A DNA stretch of 64,000 nt from a candidate division TM6 bacterium SOIL31 (GCA_001468865.1 LDIY01000006.1:21233-85232); one strand, 5' to 3'; numbered from the stretch's first letter, positions 27,278 through 36,324 are shown. Program-made: numbers and translations. Notes: a model not told the origin generated them from the letters alone.

Positions 27278-27691
27278 ATGAAGAAGTGTGTTATATTATT
27301 ATGCATTTCATTAGCTATAACAACTGCTTGTTACAGCATGGAATCGGAAGACTCGGAAAATGGATATAAATCCGCATCACTAGAAAATATATGGAATCGT
27401 GACCCCTTACCCAATTCTCAGTATGCGGGTTATATTCCCTATAATCAACCAAATTCTAACTATACAGCCCAACAGCCCTGGGTTTATCCAGAATTTGTTT
27501 ACCAATCCGCGAACAAAAAAGAAATAAAATTGCGCTTGGAATGGCAAAAATTGCAATACAAACAAGCAGCTTTCTGCGCTGAATTATTGCGTTTTGATAA
27601 GGGTGTACCAGTATATAATACAAATCCAGAAACACGTGACCATGCATCCCAATATCTATTATCCTGGACTCAATCGCTACCAAATCAATAA
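27278..27691 (+). CDS. small exported protein sharing the repeat unit of its neighbour
   Basis: A 137-residue protein. Signal peptide 1-20 ends before MESED. A Tyr/Asn/Pro-rich stretch (about 40-75) comes before one repeat unit (about 85-135: YKQAAFCAELLRF...DHASQYLLSWTQSL) that matches the two units ending the preceding protein. Probably a paralogue lacking the long disordered arm. Function unknown. A strong terminator follows. Confidence 0.7.
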   Translation: MKKCVILLCISLAITTACYSMESEDSENGYKSASLENIWNRDPLPNSQYAGYIPYNQPNSNYTAQQPWVYPEFVYQSANKKEIKLRLEWQKLQYKQAAFCAELLRFDKGVPVYNTNPETRDHASQYLLSWTQSLPNQ

Positions 27692-27699
27692 AAAAAAGT

Positions 27700-27747
27700 A
27701 TCAAAAAAAGAAAGGCGTGGATAACCCATGCCTTTCTTTTTTTTGAT
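27700..27747. terminator. bidirectional terminator
   Basis: A long near-perfect hairpin: ATCAAAAAAAGAAAGGC on one side, GCCTTTCTTTTTTTTGAT on the other, inner pair TGG/CCA. It serves both the gene ending at 27691 and the convergent aquaporin gene. Confidence 0.88.
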
Positions 27748-27756
27748 AAAAAACAA

Positions 27757-28350
27757 TTATATTTGTGGCTTGAAATAATCAAATATAAAGGATGCGCCCA
27801 CCGCACCCAATAATGGTCCAATTATATAAATAACAAAAGAACCTTGCTGAACTGTTCCATTCATAACACATGATGCAATAGCAACCGCCGGATTAAATAA
27901 TCCTCCTGCATGCGCTATAGCAAGCAATGTCAATCCGATTACAACGCCGGGGATTGCGGTATCTTTATACCGAGAACTTACGTTCATAGCCAAATATACC
28001 CACGCAAATACTAACACAAATAGTGCTTCAATCATCATAGGACCAAAGCAAGATGTGTCTGGTACCACATCCAAAACAAAAGAACTTTTGGTCAATCGTG
28101 TAAAAAACATCAAGGCTACAAATGCCCCAAAACATTGTGCCAACACATATTTTGCCATATTTTCAACTTCTAATCTTTTTTGAATAAAGCAGGCAAAACT
28201 CACTGCCGGGTTAAAATGAGCACCAGAAACGTGCCCCCCAACATAAATCATAGCCATCAATATTAAACCAATGGCTACGGGATGAGCAATCAAACTGATT
28301 GCTACCGTCAAAAAAAACGTACCCACAAATTCCATCGCAAAACGCTTCAT
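27757..28350 (-). CDS. aquaporin / MIP-family channel
   Basis: A 197-residue six-helix channel with both NPA boxes: GAHFNPAVSFA (NPA 47-49) and GGLFNPAVAIA (NPA 153-155). The usual Arg after the second NPA is replaced by Val (NPAV), so the selectivity filter is atypical and water versus glycerol or other solutes cannot be decided. The ATG at 28350 sits 9 bases after GAGAGG; the ATG at 28359 abuts that site and is less likely. Shorter than most MIP proteins. Single gene. Confidence 0.88.
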   Translation of the reverse strand: MKRFAMEFVGTFFLTVAISLIAHPVAIGLILMAMIYVGGHVSGAHFNPAVSFACFIQKRLEVENMAKYVLAQCFGAFVALMFFTRLTKSSFVLDVVPDTSCFGPMMIEALFVLVFAWVYLAMNVSSRYKDTAIPGVVIGLTLLAIAHAGGLFNPAVAIASCVMNGTVQQGSFVIYIIGPLLGAVGASFIFDYFKPQI

Positions 28351-28523
28351 CTTACACATCCTCTCTTTTTTTAATCGACCGACACTGTTTCTTACCTCTT
28401 CGATTCATACCATATCATTAAAATTATGCAACTTTTTTGATTTTAATTCATGAGTACTCCCTTTCTCCCGCGGACTATGCTTTTCCAGAAAAATAGTCAT
28501 ATCTGTGTTTTTTTGTCAATTAT

Positions 28524-28531
28524 GCTATACT
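28524..28531 (+). promoter_or_regulatory. extended -10 element before trhO
   Basis: TGCTATACT context about 37 bases before the ATG at 28568, the same nonamer as at 9681 and 32433. Confidence 0.45.
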
Positions 28532-28567
28532 TATTTTTGTATGTTTTATCTATCTGCGGGCGTTATC

Positions 28568-29479
28568 ATGAATAAAATCATCCTTTTTTATAAATACGTA
28601 GAAATCCTCTATCCAAAACAGGTCATGAAGTGGCAGCAAGAGATTTGCAAAGAACTTCAGCTCAAGGGCCGCGTGCTTATTAGCCATGAAGGCATTAATG
28701 GCACTTTAGGCGGAGCAGCGAACCACCTTGATACCTATAAAAAACTGATGTCTGAACATGAACTTTTTGGAAATATAGATTTTAAAGAAAGTGTTGGCGG
28801 CCCTGAATGTTTCCCCCGTCTTTCAGTAAAAGTACGTAATGAGGCAGTCTCTCTGGGTATTCCTTATGACCAACTGACCCCACGTAATGCCGGACAACAC
28901 CTCACGCCACAAGAAACGCATGAACTTATAGCACGTAACCCAGAAAATTTAGTGATTCTTGATGCGCGTAACAATTATGAATGGGCTATTGGTAAGTTTG
29001 AAAATGCAATAACACCCGACATTGAAAATTTCAGAGATCTTCCCCACTATTTAGATCAAAATCTTGAACAGTTGAAAGATAAAGAAGTTTTAATGTACTG
29101 TACTGGTGGCATACGCTGCGAACGAGCAACTGCATATCTTAATGAAAAAAATGTAGCGAAAAAAGTATATCAGATGGAAGGTGGCATCCATCGCTACGTG
29201 GAACAATATCCTGATGGTTTTTTTCGCGGTAAAAATTATGTATTTGATGCCAGAATTTCCGTGCGAGTCAATGATGATATTTTAGGATCTTGTGCCATTT
29301 GTAGCATTCCTTGCGATGATTATTACAACTGCTTGAATGCATTTTGCAATAAACATTTTATCAGTTGCACGCCTTGTATTGAAAAATTAAGCAAAACATG
29401 CAGTACTAAATGTCAGACTTTAATTGCGGAAAATAAAACTACTATGCGACCTGAGTTTGATAGAGCATGCCAGATATAA
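28568..29479 (+). CDS. trhO: tRNA uridine(34) hydroxylase, rhodanese-type (TrhO, UPF0176)
   Basis: A 303-residue protein. N-terminal acylphosphatase-like region (GRVLISHEGINGTLGG), a rhodanese domain with active-site Cys178 in CTGGIRCERA, and a C-terminal Cys-rich tail (CAICSIPCDDYYNC and later CxxC pairs) that may bind zinc. The family hydroxylates wobble uridine 34 of tRNAs with oxygen. The start at 28568 was chosen because MNKIILFYKYV is the conserved beginning. It precedes murB by 3 bases, so the two form an operon. Confidence 0.92.
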   Translation: MNKIILFYKYVEILYPKQVMKWQQEICKELQLKGRVLISHEGINGTLGGAANHLDTYKKLMSEHELFGNIDFKESVGGPECFPRLSVKVRNEAVSLGIPYDQLTPRNAGQHLTPQETHELIARNPENLVILDARNNYEWAIGKFENAITPDIENFRDLPHYLDQNLEQLKDKEVLMYCTGGIRCERATAYLNEKNVAKKVYQMEGGIHRYVEQYPDGFFRGKNYVFDARISVRVNDDILGSCAICSIPCDDYYNCLNAFCNKHFISCTPCIEKLSKTCSTKCQTLIAENKTTMRPEFDRACQI

Positions 29480-29482
29480 ACC

Positions 29483-30463
29483 ATGCATAAAATACCAAAC
29501 CCCCAAACCCCTCAAACCAATTCTCTTCTCATCACACCCAACGTACCGTTGGCGGATAAAAACTGGTTTGGCACGGGTGGTTCGGCAAAATTTTACTGTG
29601 AACCAGCAGATGCTCACCAATTCCAACAAGCGATTCTTTACGCAAACACACACCAACTTGAGATTTTTATCCTTGGACAAGGCGCCAACATTCTTATTAG
29701 CGATGAGGGATTTGATGGTCTGGTAATTCGTCCCATGCTCACCAATATCACCACTCTTTCCCTCAATGAAACAACAGCATTGATTAAAGCAGATGCAGGC
29801 GTTACCATGCCCAATCTCATTGATCATTGTCTCAACAACAATTTGCTCGGGCTTGAAGAATTTAGCGGAATCCCCGGAACAGTCGGTGGATCGGTTTATA
29901 TTAATCTGCATTATTTTGAATTTTTACTTGCCAACTTTGTGATTGCAGCAGAAGTTGTTCACAAAAAAAATGGCTCATTAGCGACGGTAGATGCCCAGTG
30001 GTTTAAATTTGGCTATAATGATTCCGAATTACATAAAAAAGATTATTTCTTAGTGAACGCTACATTCAAACTTATGCTTGCCACCGATGAGCAAACTGCA
30101 TTTGCCAAAGGACGCAAAACAGAAATCATCAGGCATCGCGCGCATCGCTATCCACAAGTACGCACTTGCGGCAGTTTTTTCAGAAACTTTTTTCCCCATG
30201 AAGTCACCCTTGAAGTTGACAACAAAAAAATCATTTTTGTTGCGTATTATCTTGATAAAATTGGGGTGAAAGGAACATTGAAATCGGGTAATGCAATTGT
30301 ATCACCACAACATGCAAATATGATTGTCAATTTGGGAAATGCAACCAGCACCGATATTATTACGCTCGCGCGTGAGATGCAAAAACTTGTTCAAGAAAAA
30401 TTTGGCATCCTGCCACAAGCAGAATGCCAATTAATTGGGTTTAAAAACTTTCCACTTTTATAG
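29483..30463 (+). CDS. murB: UDP-N-acetylenolpyruvoylglucosamine reductase
   Basis: A 326-residue FAD enzyme that reduces enolpyruvyl-UDP-GlcNAc to UDP-MurNAc. FAD-binding parts: NWFGTGGSAKF, LGQGANILISDEGFDGLVI and EFSGIPGTVGGSVYIN. Catalytic Ser is in RTCGSFFRN and Glu in LPQAECQLIGF. The family's YR(x)S motif reads FGYNDSEL, so the active-site Arg is Asn here, and the usual NAGAYG stretch is altered. Still, the overall pattern is clear. Three bases after trhO. Its stop overlaps the convergent gene by 6 bases. Confidence 0.92.
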   Translation: MHKIPNPQTPQTNSLLITPNVPLADKNWFGTGGSAKFYCEPADAHQFQQAILYANTHQLEIFILGQGANILISDEGFDGLVIRPMLTNITTLSLNETTALIKADAGVTMPNLIDHCLNNNLLGLEEFSGIPGTVGGSVYINLHYFEFLLANFVIAAEVVHKKNGSLATVDAQWFKFGYNDSELHKKDYFLVNATFKLMLATDEQTAFAKGRKTEIIRHRAHRYPQVRTCGSFFRNFFPHEVTLEVDNKKIIFVAYYLDKIGVKGTLKSGNAIVSPQHANMIVNLGNATSTDIITLAREMQKLVQEKFGILPQAECQLIGFKNFPLL

Positions 30464-31642
30464 TGGTAATTTTTTCTCCATCCAATAGAGTGCAAAAAGA
30501 CCGGCTGCTATACGCGCTTCTCGCTCTTCTTTACTTACTTTATTTTCAATCTTTTTATATTCTTTTGGATGTTCCATTAATTTTTCTTTATCAACTTCTG
30601 CAGGTATATCAACAGCTTTAACATGTTCTTGGTGAGAAACACGCGCGATCCAATTTGCTTCGCTTATACCTGATGGTTTTTTACCACACCTATCAACCAG
30701 CAGATCCATATATTGAATATATTCTTCCGTTCCAATACGCTCCAACACTTTAACAAAATATTCATCGTCTTTATTTCCAAGCAAGACATCTCCAATCTCC
30801 ATACAATCAATAGTGAACGGATCGCGTCCGGTCGCCTTTGCACCAATTTTTAAAGTCCCTGTCCACTTACCCCATCCATATTGCGATTTTATACCTAAAG
30901 CAAATGCTTTAAATTTATTGAAATGTGAACGATACACGTTTTGAGTGATACGCTTTGGTTTATAGGCAAGACCGCTTTGCAAGGTCGATATTTTACGTTC
31001 TTTCTGTGGCGCCAGACGATCCATCTCTTCAGCGTTTCCGGTTTTCTCTGATATTGGTAATTGGTAAGCCTTACCTTCTTTTCCAAGCTTTTGATAAAGA
31101 TTTTGATTATCTTCTTTGTGTGAAACTATCAACCTGTCAAAATGAACATCGCACGGAGTGGAAAAAGATACATGATAGATATTTCGGCTCAATGGATCGC
31201 AGGTAATAACTTCATTTTCCGTCATTTTTTTCATAGCCCCACTTGCGCCAATAATCACTGGTATATTGAGTTTTTTTCCCAAAGCTAGTGCGCTATTATC
31301 ATTTTTCTCAGTTATAAGTGCACTCGCCACACTTAAACCTGAATACCAGAAACTGTTGATAGCAGAAGCAACCACAATGTCTCCCTCAATCACCGTGGAT
31401 AATTGTTTACGATTGGTAATAATGCGCACTCTGCCGGTGACGGGATTAGTTCCAAAACTGGCGTTTCCGGTAACAATCACTTCTTGTTGCTCTTGCTCAG
31501 AAAGATCTTCAGATTGGATATTTTCTTGATCGTCGGATATTGCGATAGTCGCATTGAGAGGATGTAATAAAACAAACGCTCCTATGAGCGCCAAAAGCTG
31601 AGAACCCAATAAAACGAAGGTGGTGGTTTTTTTTATAAACAT
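30458..31642 (-). CDS. exported protein with a PEP-utilizer (swivel) mobile domain
   Basis: A 394-residue protein. Signal peptide about 1-31. Residues about 58-157 follow the mobile domain of PEP-utilizing enzymes: GNASFGTNPVTGRVRII, EGDIVVASAINSFW, SALITEKND, LGKKLNIPVIIGA and a closing DPLSRNIY. The phosphorylated His of the TSHAA motif is missing: the aligned stretch reads DNSALAL, with Ser117 at that place by my alignment. The remaining ~230 residues are charged and unknown. A PEP-swivel domain outside the cytoplasm without the His suggests a binding or structural role. Identification by pattern only. Single gene, AAGAGC before the ATG. Confidence 0.65.
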   Translation of the reverse strand: MFIKKTTTFVLLGSQLLALIGAFVLLHPLNATIAISDDQENIQSEDLSEQEQQEVIVTGNASFGTNPVTGRVRIITNRKQLSTVIEGDIVVASAINSFWYSGLSVASALITEKNDNSALALGKKLNIPVIIGASGAMKKMTENEVITCDPLSRNIYHVSFSTPCDVHFDRLIVSHKEDNQNLYQKLGKEGKAYQLPISEKTGNAEEMDRLAPQKERKISTLQSGLAYKPKRITQNVYRSHFNKFKAFALGIKSQYGWGKWTGTLKIGAKATGRDPFTIDCMEIGDVLLGNKDDEYFVKVLERIGTEEYIQYMDLLVDRCGKKPSGISEANWIARVSHQEHVKAVDIPAEVDKEKLMEHPKEYKKIENKVSKEEREARIAAGLFALYWMEKKLPL

Positions 31643-31754
31643 ACCATAAGCTCTTTTATTAATTTAATTTCTTAAAAAATACTAATTACTATATACTTTG
31701 TATTTATTTATACTATATCAGGAAAATGAAAAACTAGAAATCAGGTTTTTATTT

Positions 31755-32423
31755 ATGAATGAATTAATTTTTATTGCCCATACTATTATCATCGCCGGAT
31801 TTGCCCTGGGATCTCTTGCTCTTGGCAGTGGCGCTCTTGTTGCATTTATTTGCATCCAATGCATGCTTGCAAACCTTTTTGTCATCAAACAAATCACACT
31901 TTTTGGCCTGACAGCCACCTGCGCGGATGCGTTTACGGTTGGCGCAACCATTGGACTTAATCTATTACAAGAGTATTTTGGCAAAGAAATAGCCAAGAAG
32001 GCTATCTGGATCAACTTTTTTTTGCTGATTTTTTATGCGATTATATCCCAAATCCACCTTTTCTACGTTCCCCATACCGCTGATATAGCACATTTACATT
32101 TTATGCCATTGTTGACCCTTATGCCCCGGATTGTGATTGCTTCATTTTCTGTCTACCTTTTTACTCAACTGACTGATTACTACCTTTATGGCATACTCAA
32201 AAAAACATTTCATGACAAGTATATTATTTTTCGCAACTATGCTTCTATTGCCTTCTGTCAGCTTTTGGATACGGTTCTTTTCAGCTATTTAGGACTCTAT
32301 GGGATTATTGATAATATTGGCGAGGTGATTATCATCAGCTACCTCATTAAGCTTGCAAGTATTGTTATTGCCACACCATTTGTTGGGTTTTCGCGTCGAA
32401 TTTATAATCTGACACAAAAATGA
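31755..32423 (+). CDS. queuosine precursor transporter (YhhQ/VUT family, DUF165)
   Basis: A 222-residue membrane protein with about six helices. The family pattern is visible: FGLTATCADAFTVGATIGLNLLQEYFGKEIAKKAIW (split here: CADAFTVG, NLLQEYFGKE), then HFMPLLTLMPRIVIASF and LLDTVLFSYLGLYG. Relatives import queuosine precursors (preQ0, preQ1 or queuine). The start was set at MNELIFIAHT, where the first helix begins. tgt follows 53 bases later, which supports the role. Confidence 0.88.
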   Translation: MNELIFIAHTIIIAGFALGSLALGSGALVAFICIQCMLANLFVIKQITLFGLTATCADAFTVGATIGLNLLQEYFGKEIAKKAIWINFFLLIFYAIISQIHLFYVPHTADIAHLHFMPLLTLMPRIVIASFSVYLFTQLTDYYLYGILKKTFHDKYIIFRNYASIAFCQLLDTVLFSYLGLYGIIDNIGEVIIISYLIKLASIVIATPFVGFSRRIYNLTQK

Positions 32424-32432
32424 TTTTTTTTG

Positions 32433-32441
32433 TGCTATACT
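32433..32441 (+). promoter_or_regulatory. extended -10 element before tgt
   Basis: TGCTATACT about 36 bases before the tgt ATG, just after the transporter stop. Suggests that tgt also has its own start of transcription. Confidence 0.45.
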
Positions 32442-32476
32442 GACAATAAAATACATAAAAAACAATAAGAACCCAC

Positions 32477-33607
32477 ATGTCTTACTTTAGATTTGAACTC
32501 ATTCATCAATCCAAAAAATCTCGTGCCCGTGTGGGCCGAATTCACACGCCCCACGGTATCATCGATACGCCCAATTTTGTTGGTGTTGGTACTAATGGTG
32601 CGCTTAAGGCTCTTGATCCTGTTTTGGTAGACCACATTGGTTTGCAACTGATGTTTTGCAATACATATCACCTGATGCTGCAACCTGGAACTAACGTAGT
32701 CAAACAGGCCGGCGGTTTGCATAACTTTATCAATAGAAAAATGCCTATTATTACTGATTCGGGCGGTTTTCAGGTATTTAGCCTGGCCTATGGCACGGTC
32801 AAAGATGAGCTGAAAAGCCGTGGACAAAAAACGGGCAATAACTTAGTGCTCAAAACCACTGAAGAAGGCGTGTTATTCCGATCTTATCGCGATGGCACCA
32901 AAATATTGCTCACGCCAGAAACATCAATTGCCGCGCAAAAAGATCTGGGAGCTGATATTATTATTCCTTTTGATGAACTGCCTCCCTATCACATCGATCC
33001 CAAAAAACTAATTAATTCACTGCATCGTACGCATCGTTGGGAAAAACGCTCTCTTGAAGCACATTTAAAAAACCCACAAAACCAAGCGATCTATTCCGTG
33101 ATTCACGGCGGGATCAATAAAGAATTACGCAAAGAAAGTTGCGAATTTTTGACCAAGTTGCCATTCGATGGCCATGCAATTGGCGGCAGTATGGGAAAAA
33201 ATAGAACAGAGATGATTGAGATGCTGCAATTTATGATGCCATTGCTCCCAGAAGATAAACCAAATCATTTACTGGGTATTGGTGATTTAGAATCAATTCA
33301 ACCAATAGTAGAACTTGGCATTGATACATTTGATAGTTCTCATCCCACGCGCTGCGCACGCCATGGATTGCTGTTTACTACCTGCGGAATGGTAAAAATT
33401 GGGCATGCAAGCAATCGCGCTCTTTTTAAACCTGTTGATGAAAAATGCAATTGCTACACCTGCAAAAATTTTACCCGTGCATACCTGCATCATCTTTTTA
33501 AAGCAGCAGAACTCAGTGCTTACACACTTGCAACCATTCACAACCTCCACTTTATGGTGCAACTCATGGCAGAATATAGAAGAAAAATTTTAGATAACGA
33601 ATTGTAA
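32477..33607 (+). CDS. tgt: tRNA-guanine transglycosylase
   Basis: A 376-residue TIM-barrel enzyme that exchanges guanine 34 in GUN-anticodon tRNAs for a queuosine precursor. Visible: DSGGFQVFSL with the catalytic Asp region, GGSMGKNR, the nucleophile region DTFDSSHPTRCARHG, and the zinc site CNCYTCKNFTRAYLHHL. Typical length. None of the de novo genes (queA, queC-F) lie in the window; the imported base may be salvaged. Confidence 0.95.
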   Translation: MSYFRFELIHQSKKSRARVGRIHTPHGIIDTPNFVGVGTNGALKALDPVLVDHIGLQLMFCNTYHLMLQPGTNVVKQAGGLHNFINRKMPIITDSGGFQVFSLAYGTVKDELKSRGQKTGNNLVLKTTEEGVLFRSYRDGTKILLTPETSIAAQKDLGADIIIPFDELPPYHIDPKKLINSLHRTHRWEKRSLEAHLKNPQNQAIYSVIHGGINKELRKESCEFLTKLPFDGHAIGGSMGKNRTEMIEMLQFMMPLLPEDKPNHLLGIGDLESIQPIVELGIDTFDSSHPTRCARHGLLFTTCGMVKIGHASNRALFKPVDEKCNCYTCKNFTRAYLHHLFKAAELSAYTLATIHNLHFMVQLMAEYRRKILDNEL

Positions 33608-33615
33608 ATAAACCC

Positions 33616-34362
33616 ATGGTAAAAAAAATAGAATCAACCGAAAATCAACTCGTCAAACACGTAGTGCAACTGCATGCATCAAAACACCGCGATAAACATC
33701 AAGAATTTATTGCTGAAGGATTTCGCACCATATCTACATTAGTGAATGCAGGTTGTACCCTAAAAACCATGTTTACCATTGAAGAATTTTTGTATGATGC
33801 ACAACAGATTGCACCACACACCTCAATAATCATAGTTTCGCCGACAGTAATGAAAAAAATAAGCACGGCACATACACCAAGCGGCTTTCTTGCGATATTT
33901 CAGATGCCTGTTCAACCATCATTTGATCAACTTGGTGCCGGAATTGTTCTTGCACAAATAGCAGATCCGGGTAACTTGGGAACACTCATCCGCACGGCAG
34001 CTGCCATGAACAGAAAAACAGTTGTGTGTGTGGAAACGGTTGATCCTTGGAACCCAAAAGTGGTCCAAGCAACTGCAGGCGCAATTGGCACTGTTGATCT
34101 TTTCTGTATTAATTGGCATGATTTAATGCTCAATAAAAAAAATGTGCGCTTATGCGCGCTTGTAGCAACAGGAGGCAAAGGCCCGCAAGACGCAAATCTA
34201 AAAGACGCATTAATTGTAGTTGGTAATGAAGGCGCTGGCATACCTGATGCATGGGTTGCACAATGTGATGAAAAAATGACGTTACCAATGCCAGGAAATT
34301 TTGAAAGTTTAAATGCAGCTGTTGCCGGATCTATTGCATTGTATTTGGCATCGACGAAGTAA
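33616..34362 (+). CDS. SpoU/TrmH-family RNA 2'-O-methyltransferase
   Basis: A 248-residue SPOUT methyltransferase. N-terminal substrate-binding part (ESTENQLVKHVVQLHASKHR, EFIAEGFRTI), then the three motifs of the family: ADPGNLGTLIRTAAA, VVGNEGAGIPDAW and LPMPGNFESLNAAVAGSIAL. It transfers a methyl group to a ribose 2'-OH in rRNA or tRNA; whether it is RlmB-, YsgA- or TrmH-like is not resolvable. Starts 8 bases after tgt, so it is in the same operon. Confidence 0.92.
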   Translation: MVKKIESTENQLVKHVVQLHASKHRDKHQEFIAEGFRTISTLVNAGCTLKTMFTIEEFLYDAQQIAPHTSIIIVSPTVMKKISTAHTPSGFLAIFQMPVQPSFDQLGAGIVLAQIADPGNLGTLIRTAAAMNRKTVVCVETVDPWNPKVVQATAGAIGTVDLFCINWHDLMLNKKNVRLCALVATGGKGPQDANLKDALIVVGNEGAGIPDAWVAQCDEKMTLPMPGNFESLNAAVAGSIALYLASTK

Positions 34363-34525
34363 CCCTTCGATACATTCTACTCCGCTTCGCTCCATAGAAC
34401 ACTCAGGGCGAACGGGGTTTTGGATTTAACTTAATATAGAGAAAAAAATAACTAATAAATTCCCCCTTCCCGTTCGCCCTGAGTGTTCGCCGCAGCCGAA
34501 GGCAAAGGTGAAGGTATCGAAGGGT
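34362..34525. repeat. pair of REP-like elements, opposite orientation to the other pairs
   Basis: Left unit 34362-34415 (ACCCTTCGATACATTCTAC ... CAGGGCGAACGG), right unit 34470-34525 (CCGTTCGCCCTGAGTGTTC ... TATCGAAGGGT), 54 bases apart. The pair begins on the last base of the methyltransferase stop codon and ends 23 bases before the permease gene. Confidence 0.85.
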
Positions 34526-34548
34526 AAAAATTAGAAGGCAGTTTGAAA

Positions 34549-35859
34549 ATGTCAACACAAAACAACACCATCTCGCTCGGATCAGCAATCATCATCAATA
34601 TGAACATCATCATCGGTTCTGGTGTTTTTATTAACACCACCGAACTTGCTCATCGCGCGGGTATTTTGGGAGGATTAAGTTATGTCCTTGTAGGAATTCT
34701 GATGTTTCCTCTCATACTCTCATTCGTAAAACTTTTAGAATATTATCCAAGCGGTGGGTTTTACGCATTTTGCAGCAGCTCACTTCATCCGATTATTGGA
34801 TTTATTAATACCTGGTGTTATTTCTTTGCAAAGTTATCTTCCGCGACCCTTTCTATCCATATTTTTACCCTACTTGTACAAAAAACATTTCCCACCCTTA
34901 CTATAATTAACCCCATCATCTTCGACCTTGCGGTTCTTGGCTGCTTGCTGGCCCTCAATATGCTTAACGTCAAAACCGGAAGCAGAATTCAAAGTTGGGT
35001 GATGATCTTCAAATTATTTCCTCTTTTTTTTGTTATTACCTCAGGTATTATACTCTTAAACAGCAGTCATATAACAGCCGTTGATGCATTATGGTCAGGT
35101 ATTCCTTCAACTATTCCGCTTGTTTTGCATGCATTGCTTGGTTTTGAAGTAGCATGTGTGATCAGTAGAAACATTGAAAATCCTCGCATCAATGGTCCGC
35201 GCGCCATACTTTTTTCCTATGCAGCAGTGATTGTTTTATTCGTTGCATATCAAACTATTTTTTATAGTCTTATCGGCACCGATCTTGCCATGCAAATTGA
35301 TTATCGCGGAGCGTTTCCTTTACTCATTAGTAAATTGGGTATCAGTGAGCATCTGCGCGATATCCTTGGACATCTTATTCATCTTGCTATTGCAACATCT
35401 GCATTAAGCGCCGCATTTGGTATTATTTATGCAAATCTCTGGAATTTATATTCCCTTGCGGAACTGAAGCACACCATTGCTCCAGCATTTATTATGCAGC
35501 GCAATAGCTTTAGTATTCCTTTTGTGTGCGTACTCGCACAAGGTGCCATCATGATTATCTATTTATTCACCATTTTAGGCATACAAACAACATTCCAACA
35601 GCTCAGCGCATGTGGGGCAACCATTACCTACACATTAAGCATTCTGGGCTTACTCGCAACGCTCTACAAAAAAAATAAATCTTTGTGGACGCCAATATTG
35701 GGATTGGTGAATTGTGCAATTTTACTGAGTGCATCTGCCTATGCGATGCTCATTACACACAATCCATTACCATTACAATTATTACTAGGAATTATTATTT
35801 TCGGTGTTATCATGTATGCAATATCAGGAAAATCAACATCAACAAAAGGCCAATCATGA
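34549..35859 (+). CDS. APC-superfamily amino-acid permease
   Basis: A 436-residue transporter with about 12 membrane helices. Helix 1 carries IIIGSGVFINT, the substrate-binding break of the LeuT fold; helix 6 region has LHALLGFEVACVISRNIENPR. Likely an amino-acid importer or exchanger; the substrate is unknown. A TTG two codons upstream is less likely than this ATG (AGAAGG site at 34533). Its stop overlaps the start of the first small exported protein (ATGA), placing the transporter at the head of that operon. Confidence 0.88.
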   Translation: MSTQNNTISLGSAIIINMNIIIGSGVFINTTELAHRAGILGGLSYVLVGILMFPLILSFVKLLEYYPSGGFYAFCSSSLHPIIGFINTWCYFFAKLSSATLSIHIFTLLVQKTFPTLTIINPIIFDLAVLGCLLALNMLNVKTGSRIQSWVMIFKLFPLFFVITSGIILLNSSHITAVDALWSGIPSTIPLVLHALLGFEVACVISRNIENPRINGPRAILFSYAAVIVLFVAYQTIFYSLIGTDLAMQIDYRGAFPLLISKLGISEHLRDILGHLIHLAIATSALSAAFGIIYANLWNLYSLAELKHTIAPAFIMQRNSFSIPFVCVLAQGAIMIIYLFTILGIQTTFQQLSACGATITYTLSILGLLATLYKKNKSLWTPILGLVNCAILLSASAYAMLITHNPLPLQLLLGIIIFGVIMYAISGKSTSTKGQS

Positions 35860-36281
35860 ACAAATTATGCATCGCAATAATATTACTTTTTACATTCAAC
35901 ATCGCATCAGCTATGAACTTCTTGTGTGAGTTACCATGTAAAGAAGTTATCGAAGATCGCTTATATTGGGCAATTAGAGAACGATTTGATCAATCTTTGA
36001 GTTTTCAGTTTATGCAAGCAACAAATTTGCATAACATGGCTAAGCAACGCTATAAACCCTTGATTATTGCAAGCCGTGTTGATGGGGCGGTAGGCACATT
36101 TTGTGATAGAATGTCTGATGGTGATATAAGCCATAAAATCTTCAATATAAAAAAACCTCTTCAACAAACCATTCTTTACCAAATGTTAAAAGATTATCCG
36201 ATGGTAATAGTAGCATTGCAAAATAATTATAACCAACTACCCTATGATCTTTCACTGCTTAATGTAAAAGTGGATTACTGA
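35856..36281 (+). CDS. small exported protein, divergent member of the 36-38 kb array
   Basis: A 141-residue protein. Signal peptide 1-19 ends before MNFLCEL. Then one copy of the array domain (about 24-125): a CKEVIEDRL opening, a run with MAKQRYKPL, and MLKDYPMVIVALQ near the end. The start is the ATG overlapping the permease stop. Weakest sequence match in the array. Confidence 0.65.
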   Translation: MNKLCIAIILLFTFNIASAMNFLCELPCKEVIEDRLYWAIRERFDQSLSFQFMQATNLHNMAKQRYKPLIIASRVDGAVGTFCDRMSDGDISHKIFNIKKPLQQTILYQMLKDYPMVIVALQNNYNQLPYDLSLLNVKVDY

Positions 36282-36324
36282 GAAAAAAAATTATTTCTAA
36301 AAAATAGTAACCGGAGAGCTTTTC

